Positions 1-13,300 of a stretch of 64,000 nucleotides of DNA are shown here, piece after piece (position 1 is the first letter of the stretch; every line of letters begins with the position of its first letter). Under the pieces are notes generated by a model that searched no databases, was not told where the DNA came from, and saw only the letters and a list, made by a program, of their open reading frames with translations. Source of the DNA: Lagopus muta (lineage: Eukaryota; Chordata; Aves; Galliformes; Phasianidae). Location of the stretch: positions 36,464,508-36,528,507 of the forward strand of contig NC_064439.1 in assembly GCF_023343835.1 (NCBI RefSeq). The letters run 5' to 3'. The translations under genes and the position numbers were made by a program.

Positions 1-1481
<1,481 letters not shown>

Positions 1482-2118
1482 GAACCTCCTCTAGGATTTG
1501 CTGGACCTGTGCAAGCACATTCACTAAGTGCTTCAATAGCCCTTCCCTTCATTCTTATTTTTTAAATTTTGAACCTTTTCTTTTTTGTTTTCTTTTTATT
1601 TTTATTTGTTTGGGGGTTTTTTTGTTCTGTTAACTTGAAAGCTGTTTCCCTCAAATGTAGACAGGGAATTTTGGTTATCAGTGCAAAGAATGTTGGATCT
1701 GTAATAGTATAGAGCTTTGTCACGAAGCTTTGTATTAATGTGTGTTTTTTTTTCTTTCATGTGTTTTTTGGGAAAACAAACAAATTCAGAGTTATATCTC
1801 GTTTCTACTTAAATGTAGTGTTTAGGGTTATTTTTTTGTACTGAAGTCTTTAATGGTGGGTGCATGCTACTGGGAACAAGTTTTGTATAAAAGCTTAAAA
1901 TCAAGAATCACTGTGCATTACTAAGACTGTGTTTATCACTAGCCTTCTGTTTCCCACACAAAAGGCTACTGCATTGAACAAATTAATATGTATTTTGATT
2001 TACTTAAAAGAAAAGTGCTTGTAAATTTCTTAGGGACCTGCCACTTTTGACTGTGGATCAGTTGATGTACACTTGTATTATTAAAGCACTCAATAAAACA
2101 CTGTGGCTGATAAATGCA
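1482..2118 (+). other. UBE2E2: UBE2E2 3' untranslated region
   Basis: The 3' UTR runs from the TAG to a probable cleavage site about 20 bases past the AATAAA at 2092-2097. It is T-rich and AT-rich, with several T-runs (about 1551-1625 and 1745-1760). It has no long open frame. The GT-rich stretch GTGCTTTCGCGTCTGTGC just beyond about 2131 would serve as the downstream element. The end coordinate is estimated from the signal spacing. A second AATAAA near 2524 could support a longer isoform. Confidence 0.75.
2092..2097 (+). terminator. UBE2E2: UBE2E2 polyadenylation signal AATAAA
   Basis: A canonical AATAAA lies about 610 bases after the stop codon. An ATTAAA-like variant lies just upstream (near 2079), and a GT-rich element lies about 30-45 bases downstream. 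This is the expected layout of a vertebrate poly(A) site. Confidence 0.8.
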
Positions 2119-3025
2119 CTTTTTGCAAGACGGTGCTTTCGCGTCTGTGCACTGTAGACTGCACAGTCCTCACACAATATGACTGCAGGTTAAGCAATTA
2201 TTTTTAGACCTAAACTATTCATTTGTTCTTAACAGTATCTTTCTTAACTTAGAATTCTTTGTTGCGCGTATCTTTTATATACAAACATCTTCTAAATTTT
2301 AAGGCCATTCTTTCACGTGCCGGCGCTCATCTCAGCTATTCTGAAGCCTCTTGCTGAATCTTTTGTACTATAGCTTCACTGTATCCATCTTGTTACTTTT
2401 TTAATGGTTGACTATAAAAATAGCCTTGCAATGAAAGCAGAATATTGATGATGATTTTATACAGCAGGCTTCGTTTTGCCTTTCTCCTAGCTCTTTAATT
2501 GTAAAAGCAACTGTTACTTGAAAAATAAATGAAGGTTTTCGATGGGAAAATTGAGCCCATTGCACCAATCATTCCCAGCACGTTCAAGGCAAGGGTATTT
2601 CTATTCAGATTTGACCTTCAGGCTAATTTTAGATATGCAGCCATAGAAGGAAAACTTCTCCTTGGCTAAGGAAATGCGTGGGTGTTGTGATTTAGAAAAT
2701 ATATACTGTGATGCTGATATCTAAATGTTCTTTGTGTTGCAATGGCATCCTGGAAAATCCCTGTCTCATATAATTAAATGTTACAGATGCCACATACAAT
2801 CCTTGGCTGCCCTCTCTTTCTCTCTTTTCCTCTTATGTTTAAAGAAGATTTTATCTTAAGGAAGATACATTATAATAGGAACAACATAAAGATACAGGGA
2901 GACCCAGTCCCATTACATGCTAACCCAAATCCAGCTTTCCTGGAAATGAAAGAAGTCAAGGTGACACCATGGGTCCCCTGTGGCAACCACTCTGAGGCAC
3001 GACATGTCCAGGCTGTTCTGGTTTT

Positions 3026-3250
3026 CTCTCAGCCATTTGCTCATAGCTGAAGAGTCGTACAGTTTGAATCTACAGGTGAGTTGTCTTCTATATGAAGAGA
3101 AGCTGAACAGTGATTTTGACATAGGTAGTATGTGATAACTACTGCCTCAAGAACCATGAGGATCTTGACAAAATAATCAATCTAATTTGGTCAAAACAAA
3201 TGGGGAATCTTCTGGTTTCTGCAGAAGCCAACTGCCTACAGACCCATGCA
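3026..3250 (+). repeat. Diverged duplicated module, copy A
   Basis: This segment is collinear with 3838-4055. Shared landmarks in order are a CTACAGGTGAGTTG block, a TATGAAG/GTGAAG plus GCTGAA block, TTTTGACATAG, AACTACTGCCTCAAGAAC, AAATAATCA, then TCTTCTGG and CAGAAGCCAA. Substitutions and small indels separate the copies, so the duplication is old. It may be an unnamed interspersed repeat or a local segmental duplication. Weaker similarity may extend upstream to about 2780. Confidence 0.6.
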
Positions 3251-3837
3251 AGATTTTGAGGCCAAGAGATCCCAGATACAGATCTGAAAGAATAAAAGTT
3301 AAAGAAAAAAATATCAGAAGACAGACTTCTCTGATCTAGAACACTTTTTCGGAACCACTACTGTATGCGCTTCTCCTGGAAGATGCTTCCACCATCCAAT
3401 TTACCAGAAAGTATCTCTACATTCTGCTTTAAAAATACAACAAAGGAGCAAAAGGATTAGAAGGACAACTGCATCTTTCCCAGGAAAGTAACAACATTAC
3501 TTGTGCTGTTATCATATTTGCTAAAGAGATTCACGCTGTGAAAAACCTTTATCCCCTGAGACAGCAACTAATGACCAATTTCAGATTTCTTATGAGTTAC
3601 TGTAAGCGTCTGCTGCTCTGCAATCTGTATTTACACTCAGCTGAACAGAATGCAGTAATTTCCTAGGTACATTTGAAAAAGAAATGTTCCTACTAACATC
3701 TATTGTTTTGCCAAAATATAAAGAAGACATAAACAGAAGAGCCTATTCCCCCTTAAATGCTGCTGTAACTGAAGAACAGCTGAGGTACCTCGGTAGAGGA
3801 ACCACTGAATGCTTCACAGAAGTCTGCTCCAGCTCAC

Positions 3838-4055
3838 CTTCCTCACTTATCAAAAGCTGTGCAGTTCAGGCTTTCAGGTAAGTTGCCGTTGTGTGAAGCT
3901 GAATGCTGGCTTTGTCATAGACGATATAAAACTACTTCCTTAAGAACAGTGGGGAATCTCAAAGAAATAATCAGAAGAGATCAACCCACATTCATTAAAG
4001 CAGATGCAGAGTCTTCTGGCATCTTCAGGAGCCAAATGTTTGTAAGTCTGGTCAT
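3838..4055 (+). repeat. Diverged duplicated module, copy B
   Basis: This is the partner of 3026-3250, about 810 bp downstream in the same orientation. It carries TTTCAGGTAAGTTG, TGTGAAGCTGAA, TTTGTCATAG, AACTACTTCCTTAAGAAC, AAATAATCA, TCTTCTGG and CAGGAGCCAA in the same order. Its CAG|GTAAGT at 3875-3883 is a textbook 5' splice-site sequence. No transcript evidence is available from sequence alone. Confidence 0.6.
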
Positions 4056-7000
4056 AAAACATTCTCCTCTATTTGCAAATCTACTCTGTTTGCCTCCCAA
4101 GTAGTTCTTTTTCTTCATCTGCTGAACCTGGGAAATGAAAAGCATTATTTAAATCTTGCTGTTGTTGCTGAGGAGAAATGAGCCATCCAGAGCAAATTTC
4201 AGTCTGCCACCAGAGCCTCGCTGAAAAAATAATATATTGGTATAGTCTCCTTTTCTTCTTTTTTCCTCTACAAAATGCTGCACATTATTCCATCCAGCTT
4301 TTGTTTTTCAGGTTCTCTACAAATTTATCTCATTCTTGCTTCATCTTTTATGCCATATCATGTCCTTTCTAATTTTTTTAAATGAAGTCCACACACTGCG
4401 CTCCCACAGCTGGGTATGAAGATCATTCAGGTGACACATAGCATAACTTGTTCAACAGCATAGAGTTGGCTAAAGCTGGCCTTTAAGGACATCTTGCAGC
4501 TTTTATAACTTCAGCTGCAATAACCAGTAACCACGCATTGACTTTCCAGTTAGTGCTGATAAATATCGCTGTAGCACGTCCTTGATTTTAGCTCTGATGA
4601 AGCAGAATTCAGGGACCTCTCCAAACCATGTTCTCCCCTTCTCTATTCACTGAGGTGGTTTTCACATCCCAGGTCCAACTGACTGGATGAGTTCCATCTC
4701 CAGAACATAACACAACATAGTACCCCAAAACATCCTGTATTTCCAGAGACAGCATTTGCAGACTGCTCCAGGAGTGAATTTTAGCAGCTCATAACATTTT
4801 TAATTACATGCATTGTGGGTGATTGCAGCCAAATGGTTACAAGCCATTAAAAACAGCTGCTGTGCTATGCATAAAGCAGGAATAATTCCTGCTCAAAAAT
4901 CTTGCTGCAGGTTTCCAGCTGTGAGCTACAGGTAGGCTCCTAGTGGTGCTCCTCTGAAAGCAGAGGGTGCTGCTGGCCCAGCACACCCTGGGTGGGGTGT
5001 GGGCTCTCAGTTGTTATTTCAGCTTGCTGTTACAGCACGCACCAGGCTCATGGCCATTTTATCTCTGTCATTAATCCCTCTGACTCGCTTCTCTTTCTCA
5101 AACGCCCTCCCCTCTCCGGCTGCTTTCTTCTGCTTGATCGATTCATTACTCTCAGCTGAAAAATTACCTTAAACACTGATCCCAGTTCAAACAGCTCTTC
5201 CTGAAGCTGCCTAGGAATTCAGATTTCCTTCTACTCTAATGACTATGCCCAGAAAGTGCCCTAGGCCCCTCTGCTTTCCTCTCCCTGAGGCAGTGCCTCC
5301 TGCAGCAGTAAAAGCAGACATAGTTCTCTCTGAGATGAGGATGCTGTGGGGGGCTCTGACCATGTGTAGCAGTTCCCAGGTACTCCAGCTTCAGCTTGTC
5401 CTGGGGCCCTTTTTCTCTTTCTCAGTTCTCAGAAATCTCTCTTCTCCTTTCCTTACAGCCAGACACCTTGCCCCAAGCTCAGGGCATTTTCCGTGTTTTG
5501 TGTTGGGCATGTTAAAACAAGGACTTGGAATAACATTTCTGGCAACTCCCAAGTCCAACTGTCCAGCCTTGGCCACTGTGGTTCCCACAGAGCCACCTCT
5601 ACCTGCTGGGTTTCTGTTCTCAGTTGCTCTCTGTCCCAGACCCCTGCTCTCTTCCTTGCCTCTACAACACCAGCACCGTATCTTGAAGCACTCTTCTTTC
5701 CTCTGAGTGACTGCTCTGTTTGTGCTCCAGTGCTAACAAAACCGTGTCACATAACTCTGGGCCTCCCAGAGCTGCAGATTTTGGGGTCTTACAAGCAAGA
5801 TAAAGCTCTGCATGAACTAAGTGCTTCCTCATTGTGCCACGCCTGGCATTGGCTGTAAACTAAATCACTTCTCCCACATGTCATTAGCAGTAATGAAATC
5901 CTTGCTGCCCTGCTTCCTTAGCATGACATCCATATGCAAATACATTTCCTCAGCTCAAAAGCTCTGCAGTCCCAGTAGCCTCCAGAAGCCTCTCCTGAGT
6001 CACAACCAGAATGTATCTGGGGACTACCAGTTGCCAGGAAGTTTTATGACACCCTTAAATCCATTGTTCTGCACCCTCATTCTGTCATGAACTTTAAGGA
6101 GGAGCTGCAGCACTCTAGGATAATGAAAAGTGCAGAGCAGAGCATCCTTTTCATGTGGACTTTGAATGTGAAAGAAAGTGGTCATGGGCTAATGCAAGAC
6201 TGAGATAAAGACAAGGCTCCTAAATCACCCTAATCCCTTGCTAGTCCTAAACTGGGAAAATTCCTCTTCACCTAAGAATTAAGTAAAAAGTGTACTTTTT
6301 TCCTTAGGTTTTGCAGCGCCCAATCCAAAATTCCACTGTCACAGTTGTCCCAGTAGTGGGTGCACCATTTCTGGAGAGGTTCTGTATGGACCTTCCAGTG
6401 GTCAGAGCTTACCCACAGCCCTATCCTCTCCTCCTCTGTCCCTTGGGAAACAAGGGCTGGAAGCATGCACCTCGAGTCACTCCTTGTTGTCACTGCTCAG
6501 CAAATACACTCACTCCCAACAGGCATTTGTTGCTGCAGAATCAGTGCTAGGGTCCCCTTTTGTGTTGCTGGTGACCTTGCGGTCAGGAAAAACAAAGGGT
6601 CACACTTCAGCTTCTGTGAAATGCCTCTTTTCTTTGCATTTGACTCATGCCCTTTGTAAGCCCCTGAATGCAGTCTCTTAGCATGAATGGAGCTTCTGCC
6701 ACACAGACTTCAATACAGGCCCTCTCCTTCCTCCACTTGGCATAGACAGGGCAAAGAAAGCACCTTGGGCTGATGTACTTTGGAAGCAGCCTGCCTGTAG
6801 GGAAGGGTTGCCCACCTTCACTGCTACATTTACATTTCTCGTAGATCTCCTGGTTGCAAGAGCCTTTCTCTTGCAATTAATGCTCAGCACCAAGAACCTG
6901 CATAAACATCTCTTCATTCCTCCTTTGGAGCACATGCTTGGCTTCTACTTCACCCCTATTCCTTCTCTGTTGTTCACCATCTCCTAAATCTGCTCTTCCC

Positions 7001-8869
7001 TTGAGCTTCAGCAACCAACCTCTTGCTGAGCCCACCAAACACCAAACACCAACCACCAACACCTCGCAGCCCCTCATCGTCCCACTGCAGTGTGCCAGCA
7101 CCTCATGGAGAAGGGAGCTATTTCCAGTACATGAGATGGCTGCTAGCTGCACAAGGTGAGGAAGGAAGACTTATTTATGCTCAGTTGAGGAAAGGAGCAG
7201 GTGATGCTGTCAGTGCTCGGTACATGGCACAAATGCTGTCTGCAGATCTCCTGGCCACCCAGTTCACAGCATTATTGCCCGCTGGTCTTGTAGAAGGAGT
7301 AGGAGGAGAATGGTTTGTATTAAATGTCCTACATGTTGCTTATCTAATCGATACAGTGAAACTCTTCAAAAAAAATCTGTGTTCAGTGAGAACTTCATCA
7401 TCTTTCATACAGGAATGTAATTGTGTGAATTAAAAAGTCTCTACAGTTTCCTGTTCTACATTATTATTTATTGTCTGTCTGCTACCCCTTGCTGCAGTGT
7501 TAGAAGAAAATCTTCCTGAAATCTACTTAGAATTTCAATCCTTATTGCAAAGCAGCAAAAAATAATCAAAACCCGCTCCGTCATATCAATGTAATCTAAT
7601 CAGAGTGGCTCCCAGAATTATTTATGCACATACATTCTTACGATAATTTAATAATTGATATGCGTAAAGAAATAATCTCATTTTCTTCTATTTCATAATA
7701 TACATCATGAAATGCTATATTTCATTACTCTGTAAACTCTATTTCAAATACAGATTTGAATAACTTCAATTGAAATTTTCTAGTGAAAGGACACGCTGCT
7801 GCTTGTGCAGTGTAGTACTGTCTGCACTTGTCTTCAAAAACATAATGTTATTTGCAACGTTTTTCTCTCAATTTGTACACAGTATTGAGAAAAGTCTGCA
7901 AATGAGAAATGACATCTGGCCCTTGAGCCGTGCTAATGCTGTGGCTATTGCTGCGAGGTGTAATAACTAAGTCTGATTTTTCACAGAGTGGCACTCTGCC
8001 TCTGGAGGCAGAGAACAAGGGATGCAGTCAAAGCCCGAGAGGAAATGAGAAGTAAAATAATTACAGAAATACACATTGCACTCATGCACTGTACATTTCC
8101 TCCTGTCATCTGTACATCCTGCAGCATCCCCCTCAGGTCAAGACAAACCCTTCTAGCTGCAGGCTACCAAACCCTTTTAGCAAAATATACTGGGATTTGC
8201 TTCCGTCTGACAGCTTTGCTTGGCTCTTGCTGGGCACCAGGCCCACAGCTGTGAGAAACACATCACCCCAGTTTCACCAGCACCTGGGGTACCCCCAGCA
8301 GGGCAGCCCCGTGCCCCTGCTAAAACCTTTGGCTCCCTGCAGGGATCAACCCTCCCTGCATCCTCCTCATTCCCAGTGCTGCAGTGAGGGTCTCTGGAGC
8401 CAAAAAGTGGAGTAACCAGCTACATGCTGATGGCAACTGAGGTTTTTCCTGCCATGGCTAAAGCAAAATGCCTGACTAGGAATAAATAATCCCAGTCTTG
8501 AATTTTTTATATGCAGCCCCTTTGGCTGAGCCTCTGGAAAATTACTGATGTCTCTGGCATGCTCAAATTCAGTGTAACATAGAACCAAAAGGTTTTTTCT
8601 GTAATTTAGAGACCAGACAAAATTGCCAGTATACAATGCTCTCCCATAACACATGTCTACACATAAGGACAAGTCTGTCCCCATAGCATCACGCAATGTT
8701 CACGCAGTAGCACTGGCAATCACCAGCCTGGAGAATCAATGTTAGGAAACTCTAGTGTTTGGGTGTTTTTTCTGTGTGTGTGTAAAGGGCTTTCTTGTCT
8801 TTTTCAAAAAAAAATACAGTGCATGCTACCCCCGTGCATGCATCCTTTCCCTTCCTCTTCCCAGCTGTT

Positions 8870-9291
8870 CCACATCACTTCAAGCACTGTGCACAGTTTG
8901 GGGCACCACAGTTCAAAAAAGGACGTAAAACAATTAGAAAGTGTCCAAAGGAAATCTACAGAGATGGTTCTGGAGGACAAGGTGTATGAGCAGTAGCTGA
9001 GCTCCTTTGGTTTTTTCAGCCCAGAACAGAGGAGGCTGAGGGGAGGCCTCATGATGATCTACAGCCCAAGGAAACAATGTGGAGCTGTGACAGGGAAGGG
9101 TCAGCTTGTGCATTAGGAAAAGGTTCTATACCACAGGGTGATTGGGAACTGGGAGAGGCTCCCCAGAGCAGTGGTCATGGCCCCAAGCTGCTGGAGTTCA
9201 AGAAGCATTTGAACAATGCTCTCAGCTATACAATCCGATTTTTCTGTGTATGACCCTTCCAACTCAGGATATTCTGTGTTATTCTATGATT
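8870..9291 (+). mobile_element. CR1 LINE 3' fragment
   Basis: This is a 5'-truncated avian CR1 element in sense orientation. Phrases typical of the CR1 ORF2 end and 3' UTR are visible: TTTGGGGCACCACAGTTC, GCCCAGAACAGAGGAGGCTGAGGGGAGGCCTC, GGGAGAGGCTCCCCAGAG, ACCCTTCCAACTCAGGAT. It ends in a decayed ATTCTATGATT tail near 9275-9291. It carries many substitutions, with no intact frame. Confidence 0.92.
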
Positions 9292-10074
9292 TTTTGATAA
9301 AACTAGCAAAATGACATTAACAGGAACTGATGAGGATGGATTTGGTAATGAAATAAAAGGGGGAAATATCAGTGGAAAATTGTTGGAGACAAAACATAAA
9401 CAAACTTGTCCAGAGGGGTAAAATAAGGACAACTCTGTCACCTAACAGTTGTAAATGAATGTCCCAAAGTACAGTTTAGCATTGCACAATACCTTGGCAA
9501 AACAGGAATGAGCCACTCCCACAAAACACGTAGTTTGTGGCCCTGAAGTTTGTGGACTCACCTTGCTCCATGGAGAAAGATGCTGTTACACAGCCTAATT
9601 AGAATTATAAAAATTACTGCAAATAATAAAAACCTGCTAAAGTAAAAAAAGTCCATGTGCTGAACTGCTATTACTGCTATTACTGATCTTTTGCAGGTCT
9701 GCTCCTCCCAATGAATATTCCTGTCCACAGTAAGCAGCAAGACCCACACTGTGGCTATTGGCCAAAGTAGAACTGTGCTCAGAGAATTGCTTTCCTTCTC
9801 TTAGCTCATGTTACTTTTGTAATAATTTGACCATTGTGTGAGACTAGCATTGTCACCTGTGTAATGAGAAGGGGAAAAAATATCGTCTTCAGGTTTTTGT
9901 TAAATACTTTGGGAAAAGTAAAAGATATTAAAGATGGTAATTCTTTAGGGAAGCAGTGAGGTGGTAGCTCTGAATGGGACGTCTTCCCCATGACCTGTGG
10001 AGGGACAGACCACCAGAGCCATGAGTCATGCACGCTTCCTAGATCATTGCAGCCACTGTGATCCACCAAGCAGA
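9292..10074. other. Intergenic, nothing recognised
   Basis: This is an AT-rich spacer between two CR1 fragments. No coding or RNA gene is seen. The minus-strand open frames are short and unremarkable. Confidence 0.5.
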
Positions 10075-10330
10075 GCATATAGAACCACAGAGACATTAAG
10101 TCACTAAGGTTCATCTACTCCATCAACCTATCACCACCGTGGTGAGTAACTATGTCTCTTATGCCACATTTACAAGGTTCTTGAACCTCCAGGGGCAGTG
10201 ACTCTGCCACCTCCCTGAGCAGCCTGTTCCAATGCATTACCATTCTTTCAGAGAATAAACTTTTTCTAATATCCAACCTGAACCTCCCCTGCTGCAGCTT
10301 AGGACCATTACCTGTCTTCTTATCCCTAGT
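10075..10330 (-). mobile_element. CR1 LINE 3' fragment (antisense)
   Basis: This is the reverse complement of a CR1 3' end. A decayed ATAGAACCACAGAG tail at 10079-10092 is followed by TTCATCTACTCCATCAACC, then TGACTCTGCCACCTCCCTGAGCAGCC and TTCCAATGCATTACCATTCTTTCAGAGAA, all standard CR1 antisense phrases. The 100-codon minus-strand frame here is a CR1 remnant, not a gene. Confidence 0.9.
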
Positions 10331-13300
10331 TAATGGAGGCTTCTTTTCAGAATCTGCACCTTCTATATGGGAACTATTTTTGCCTGAGGGAAAGAAATAA
10401 GTAGTATTTTCTATCAAATGTAATGTGAAATTCAGCAGAAAAAAAAAAAATAGTTAGATGGCTTCATATCTGTCTCACCAGTCCTCCAAAAATTTATGCA
10501 TGGAAATGTGTTTATTTTGTGTATATCAGATCTCACTAATGTATGTGCTGCAGTTGGCCAAATAACTTTCCTTTAGGATATTGTTTTTCCTTCATAGTTA
10601 TTTGTTTTTAAATTATTTTACTTGTTAAAGTGCCTGCCCTCAGTAGGGGGTCTGCTTTAATTTCACAGAAGTACTTACAAATAGTCCTCCATGGATTTGC
10701 CACTCAAAGGCTGCAGCACTGAAAATAGGAACATAAAGCACAGTATAAACCTAAATGAGATTCCCTTACAGGAGCTGATGTTTATTGTCTCAGGTGAGAG
10801 AAAGAGAAAATATAAAAAGCATGCTGAAAATTAGATTCAATTATGCATTGATAAGCTGAGATGCCATTAGCAGCATTAGCAGAGCTGTGTGCAGCTGGGC
10901 CCAGCGCTGGGCAGAGGGGACACATCCCCCAGGATGATGGGGAAGTCACAGTGGGAGCAGAGGGGACAGAGCAGGGAATGATGACCGCCTGTCCTTGTAG
11001 GCAGCCGCCAGTGGAGCCAGGTGTTAGTGCAGCAGGGTGAGCAGAGAACCTTGTGATGATGGAAGGCTGATTATTGCATGATTGCCTTTCTATTTATGGG
11101 AATTTGGGTGTAAACATCTCTTTTCTGTCTTTTTTTTTTCTTTTTTCTTTTCTTTTTTTTTTTAAACTTACTCTCTGAGCTTAAGTGCATGTCTCTTCTT
11201 CCTGGTTGGGCTCCAATTAAAGCAGAGTACTGTAAGCATGCACTGAGGTGGCAGCGAGGCCATGTCAGAAAGCATAACGCAGACACAGGGATGCTTCTGC
11301 CTGGCCAGAGCCCATCAGCCATGCATTCCCCTTGGCTTTGCTTCTCCCCATCCAGCTCTGCCAGCAGCTTGGCCACGCGTGGCATTTGTCTGGGAATGCC
11401 TTACTGAGGGTACCGACAGATGCATGGTGGAGGTAAAAAACAGTACAAGAGAAAGGTTTATAAATATATCGGTGTATGAAACTTTTTGCAAAGTCAAAAG
11501 CTGTTAAGTTCCAGCCGCAGAAGCCTTGGGAGGTGCCTCGGTGATGACAGTTGAAACACCCGTGGGATGTATTTTCTGTTTCAGGTGAAAGCTGATGGGA
11601 AATGGGAGGGATTTACTCGCGGCTTAAAGGACAGAAAGTGTGAGAGACCTCTGAAGCACCATAGCTCTTAAATGTGAATTAGAAGGGAGATTACTGTCTT
11701 GAGATAATGATGGCCTTGAATCAACTTCTGTTCTTGTGTAAATGCCCTTCTGTCTGGAGCCTCTCATTAAGTTAGGGTGACCACCTTAGCAGACCCGCTG
11801 TATTTTTCTGCTCTCTTCCACTTAGGTAAGGCTCTCTTCTGTACGCTAAAAATAAAGCAAATGGCTTAAACTGCCATGGCTTCCATCCACCTGTGGAGAA
11901 AGAGACAATTTTGATATTTAATTTTTTTTTTTTTTTCCAGACAACATTGAAAATAGTGAAACTGTTTGGATAAATCCAGAAGGCAGCGTTCTCAGTGGAC
12001 TTGTGGCATCCAGTGAAAGCTTTCTGGCCAAGCAAGTAACAATGTAGTACTAAAATGAAATGTGTTTCTCAGCTTGAATAAGTAATACTGCCTACCTGGC
12101 CTGTTTGCAATGCTGAAATGCCTCCATGTGGTATTTCTATCTTAAAGGAACTGATTCATTACTATTCTTTCTCTCCGTATGCTGTTTCCACATGATTCAG
12201 TTATTGCTCAAAACTGTACTACTTTCAAAGCTGAAGCAAATTAGATGAAGTTGATTAAAATAGCAAGCCTGGAGAGCCTAACTTTACTGCTGATAAAGTC
12301 TAAGTAAGATTTGTTATTTATTTGAGACATAAGGAGAGGAGAGAGGGAACTGATCTTATATATCTTGTGGTTTTCAACACAACCCCAACTAGGTGAGATC
12401 TAGCTTTGCCTTTTCATGACTGGGAAGGTGGCGGGGAGAAGCAGAAGAGAGCCCTGATGCTAAGCAGTGAGCAAGAGCATCCTTTGGGCTGTGTACTGAT
12501 AGGCTCTTAGTGAAAAATCAGGATGAAGTTCCTGGGAGACTGAGACAATCAACTGTGCATGTCTTCCGAAAGGCAAGACAAAAGACACCCTTGGCCCAAA
12601 GCAACTGGCTCAGTGGGAGATCTGCTAGAGCCAAGAATGAAACCTCAGCTTCCAGTCTCTTACACATGACACTGATTTTCCTACCAACAGGCTTACTTCT
12701 GTTTATTTAGTATGGGCTTCTGGCTTACTTGATGATAACCAGAGATTTTTTTTCAGTTTAATTAAAACACTTTTGTCTGTTAGGATGCCACTGAACCTAT
12801 TTTGTATTGCCAGTCACAGCTTATTAGCCCTTTAGGCATGGTGGTCAAGCTGAATTTCTAAACAAGAAAAAAAAGTTAAGAACAAGTCTTGAAGATATTT
12901 CATCAGTTCATAAAATGTGTGAGAATGGAGAGAAAAAAATAATAGTGCAAAGGTGACTCATTCTGAAAGAGGAAAGAGATCAGCAGTTCTTGCCCCAGCC
13001 TCTTGCAGAAGGGAGCTCAGCTCTGTCTTCGGATCAGCCTTGCAGGAGTCCTCTCTCTCTGCTTTCATCTTGCTGCAGAGCTGCTGAGCAGGCTCGCTCC
13101 AGCCTGTTCATTCCGGTTCTCCCTCCTTTTTTGTGACTTTGTGCAGCACTCTGGTTTGGGGCATGCAAGGATTCTTTTTGGTCTTTTAGCTGTTCAGCAA
13201 GATTACTCGGTCTTTTGTTCTGCATCATGCAATAAACCCATCGGTTTAGCATCTCCTCAATAAGCACTTTGCTTTTCCACACATTTCTGGAATATTTCAC

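Larger units (their letters stand above)
2119..8869. other. Intergenic, no gene recognised
   Basis: No coding exon is recognised. The longest open frames (155 codons at 5239-5706 +, 136 at 7023-7433 +, 121 at 5493-5858 +) are low in complexity, match no family I know, and overlap one another in different frames, so they are not called. The segment holds the diverged repeat pair at about 3.03 and 3.84 kb, a CACCAA-type simple stretch near 7032-7065, an AT-rich block at 7540-7760 with several TAATTA-like motifs, and a short (TG)n at about 8774-8783. Confidence 0.6.

Noticed and set aside
5239-5706. 155-codon plus-strand open frame in intergenic DNA
   Set aside because: Low-complexity Leu/Pro/Ser-rich composition, overlapping frames on both strands, no domain, no splice or promoter context. 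Consistent with chance.
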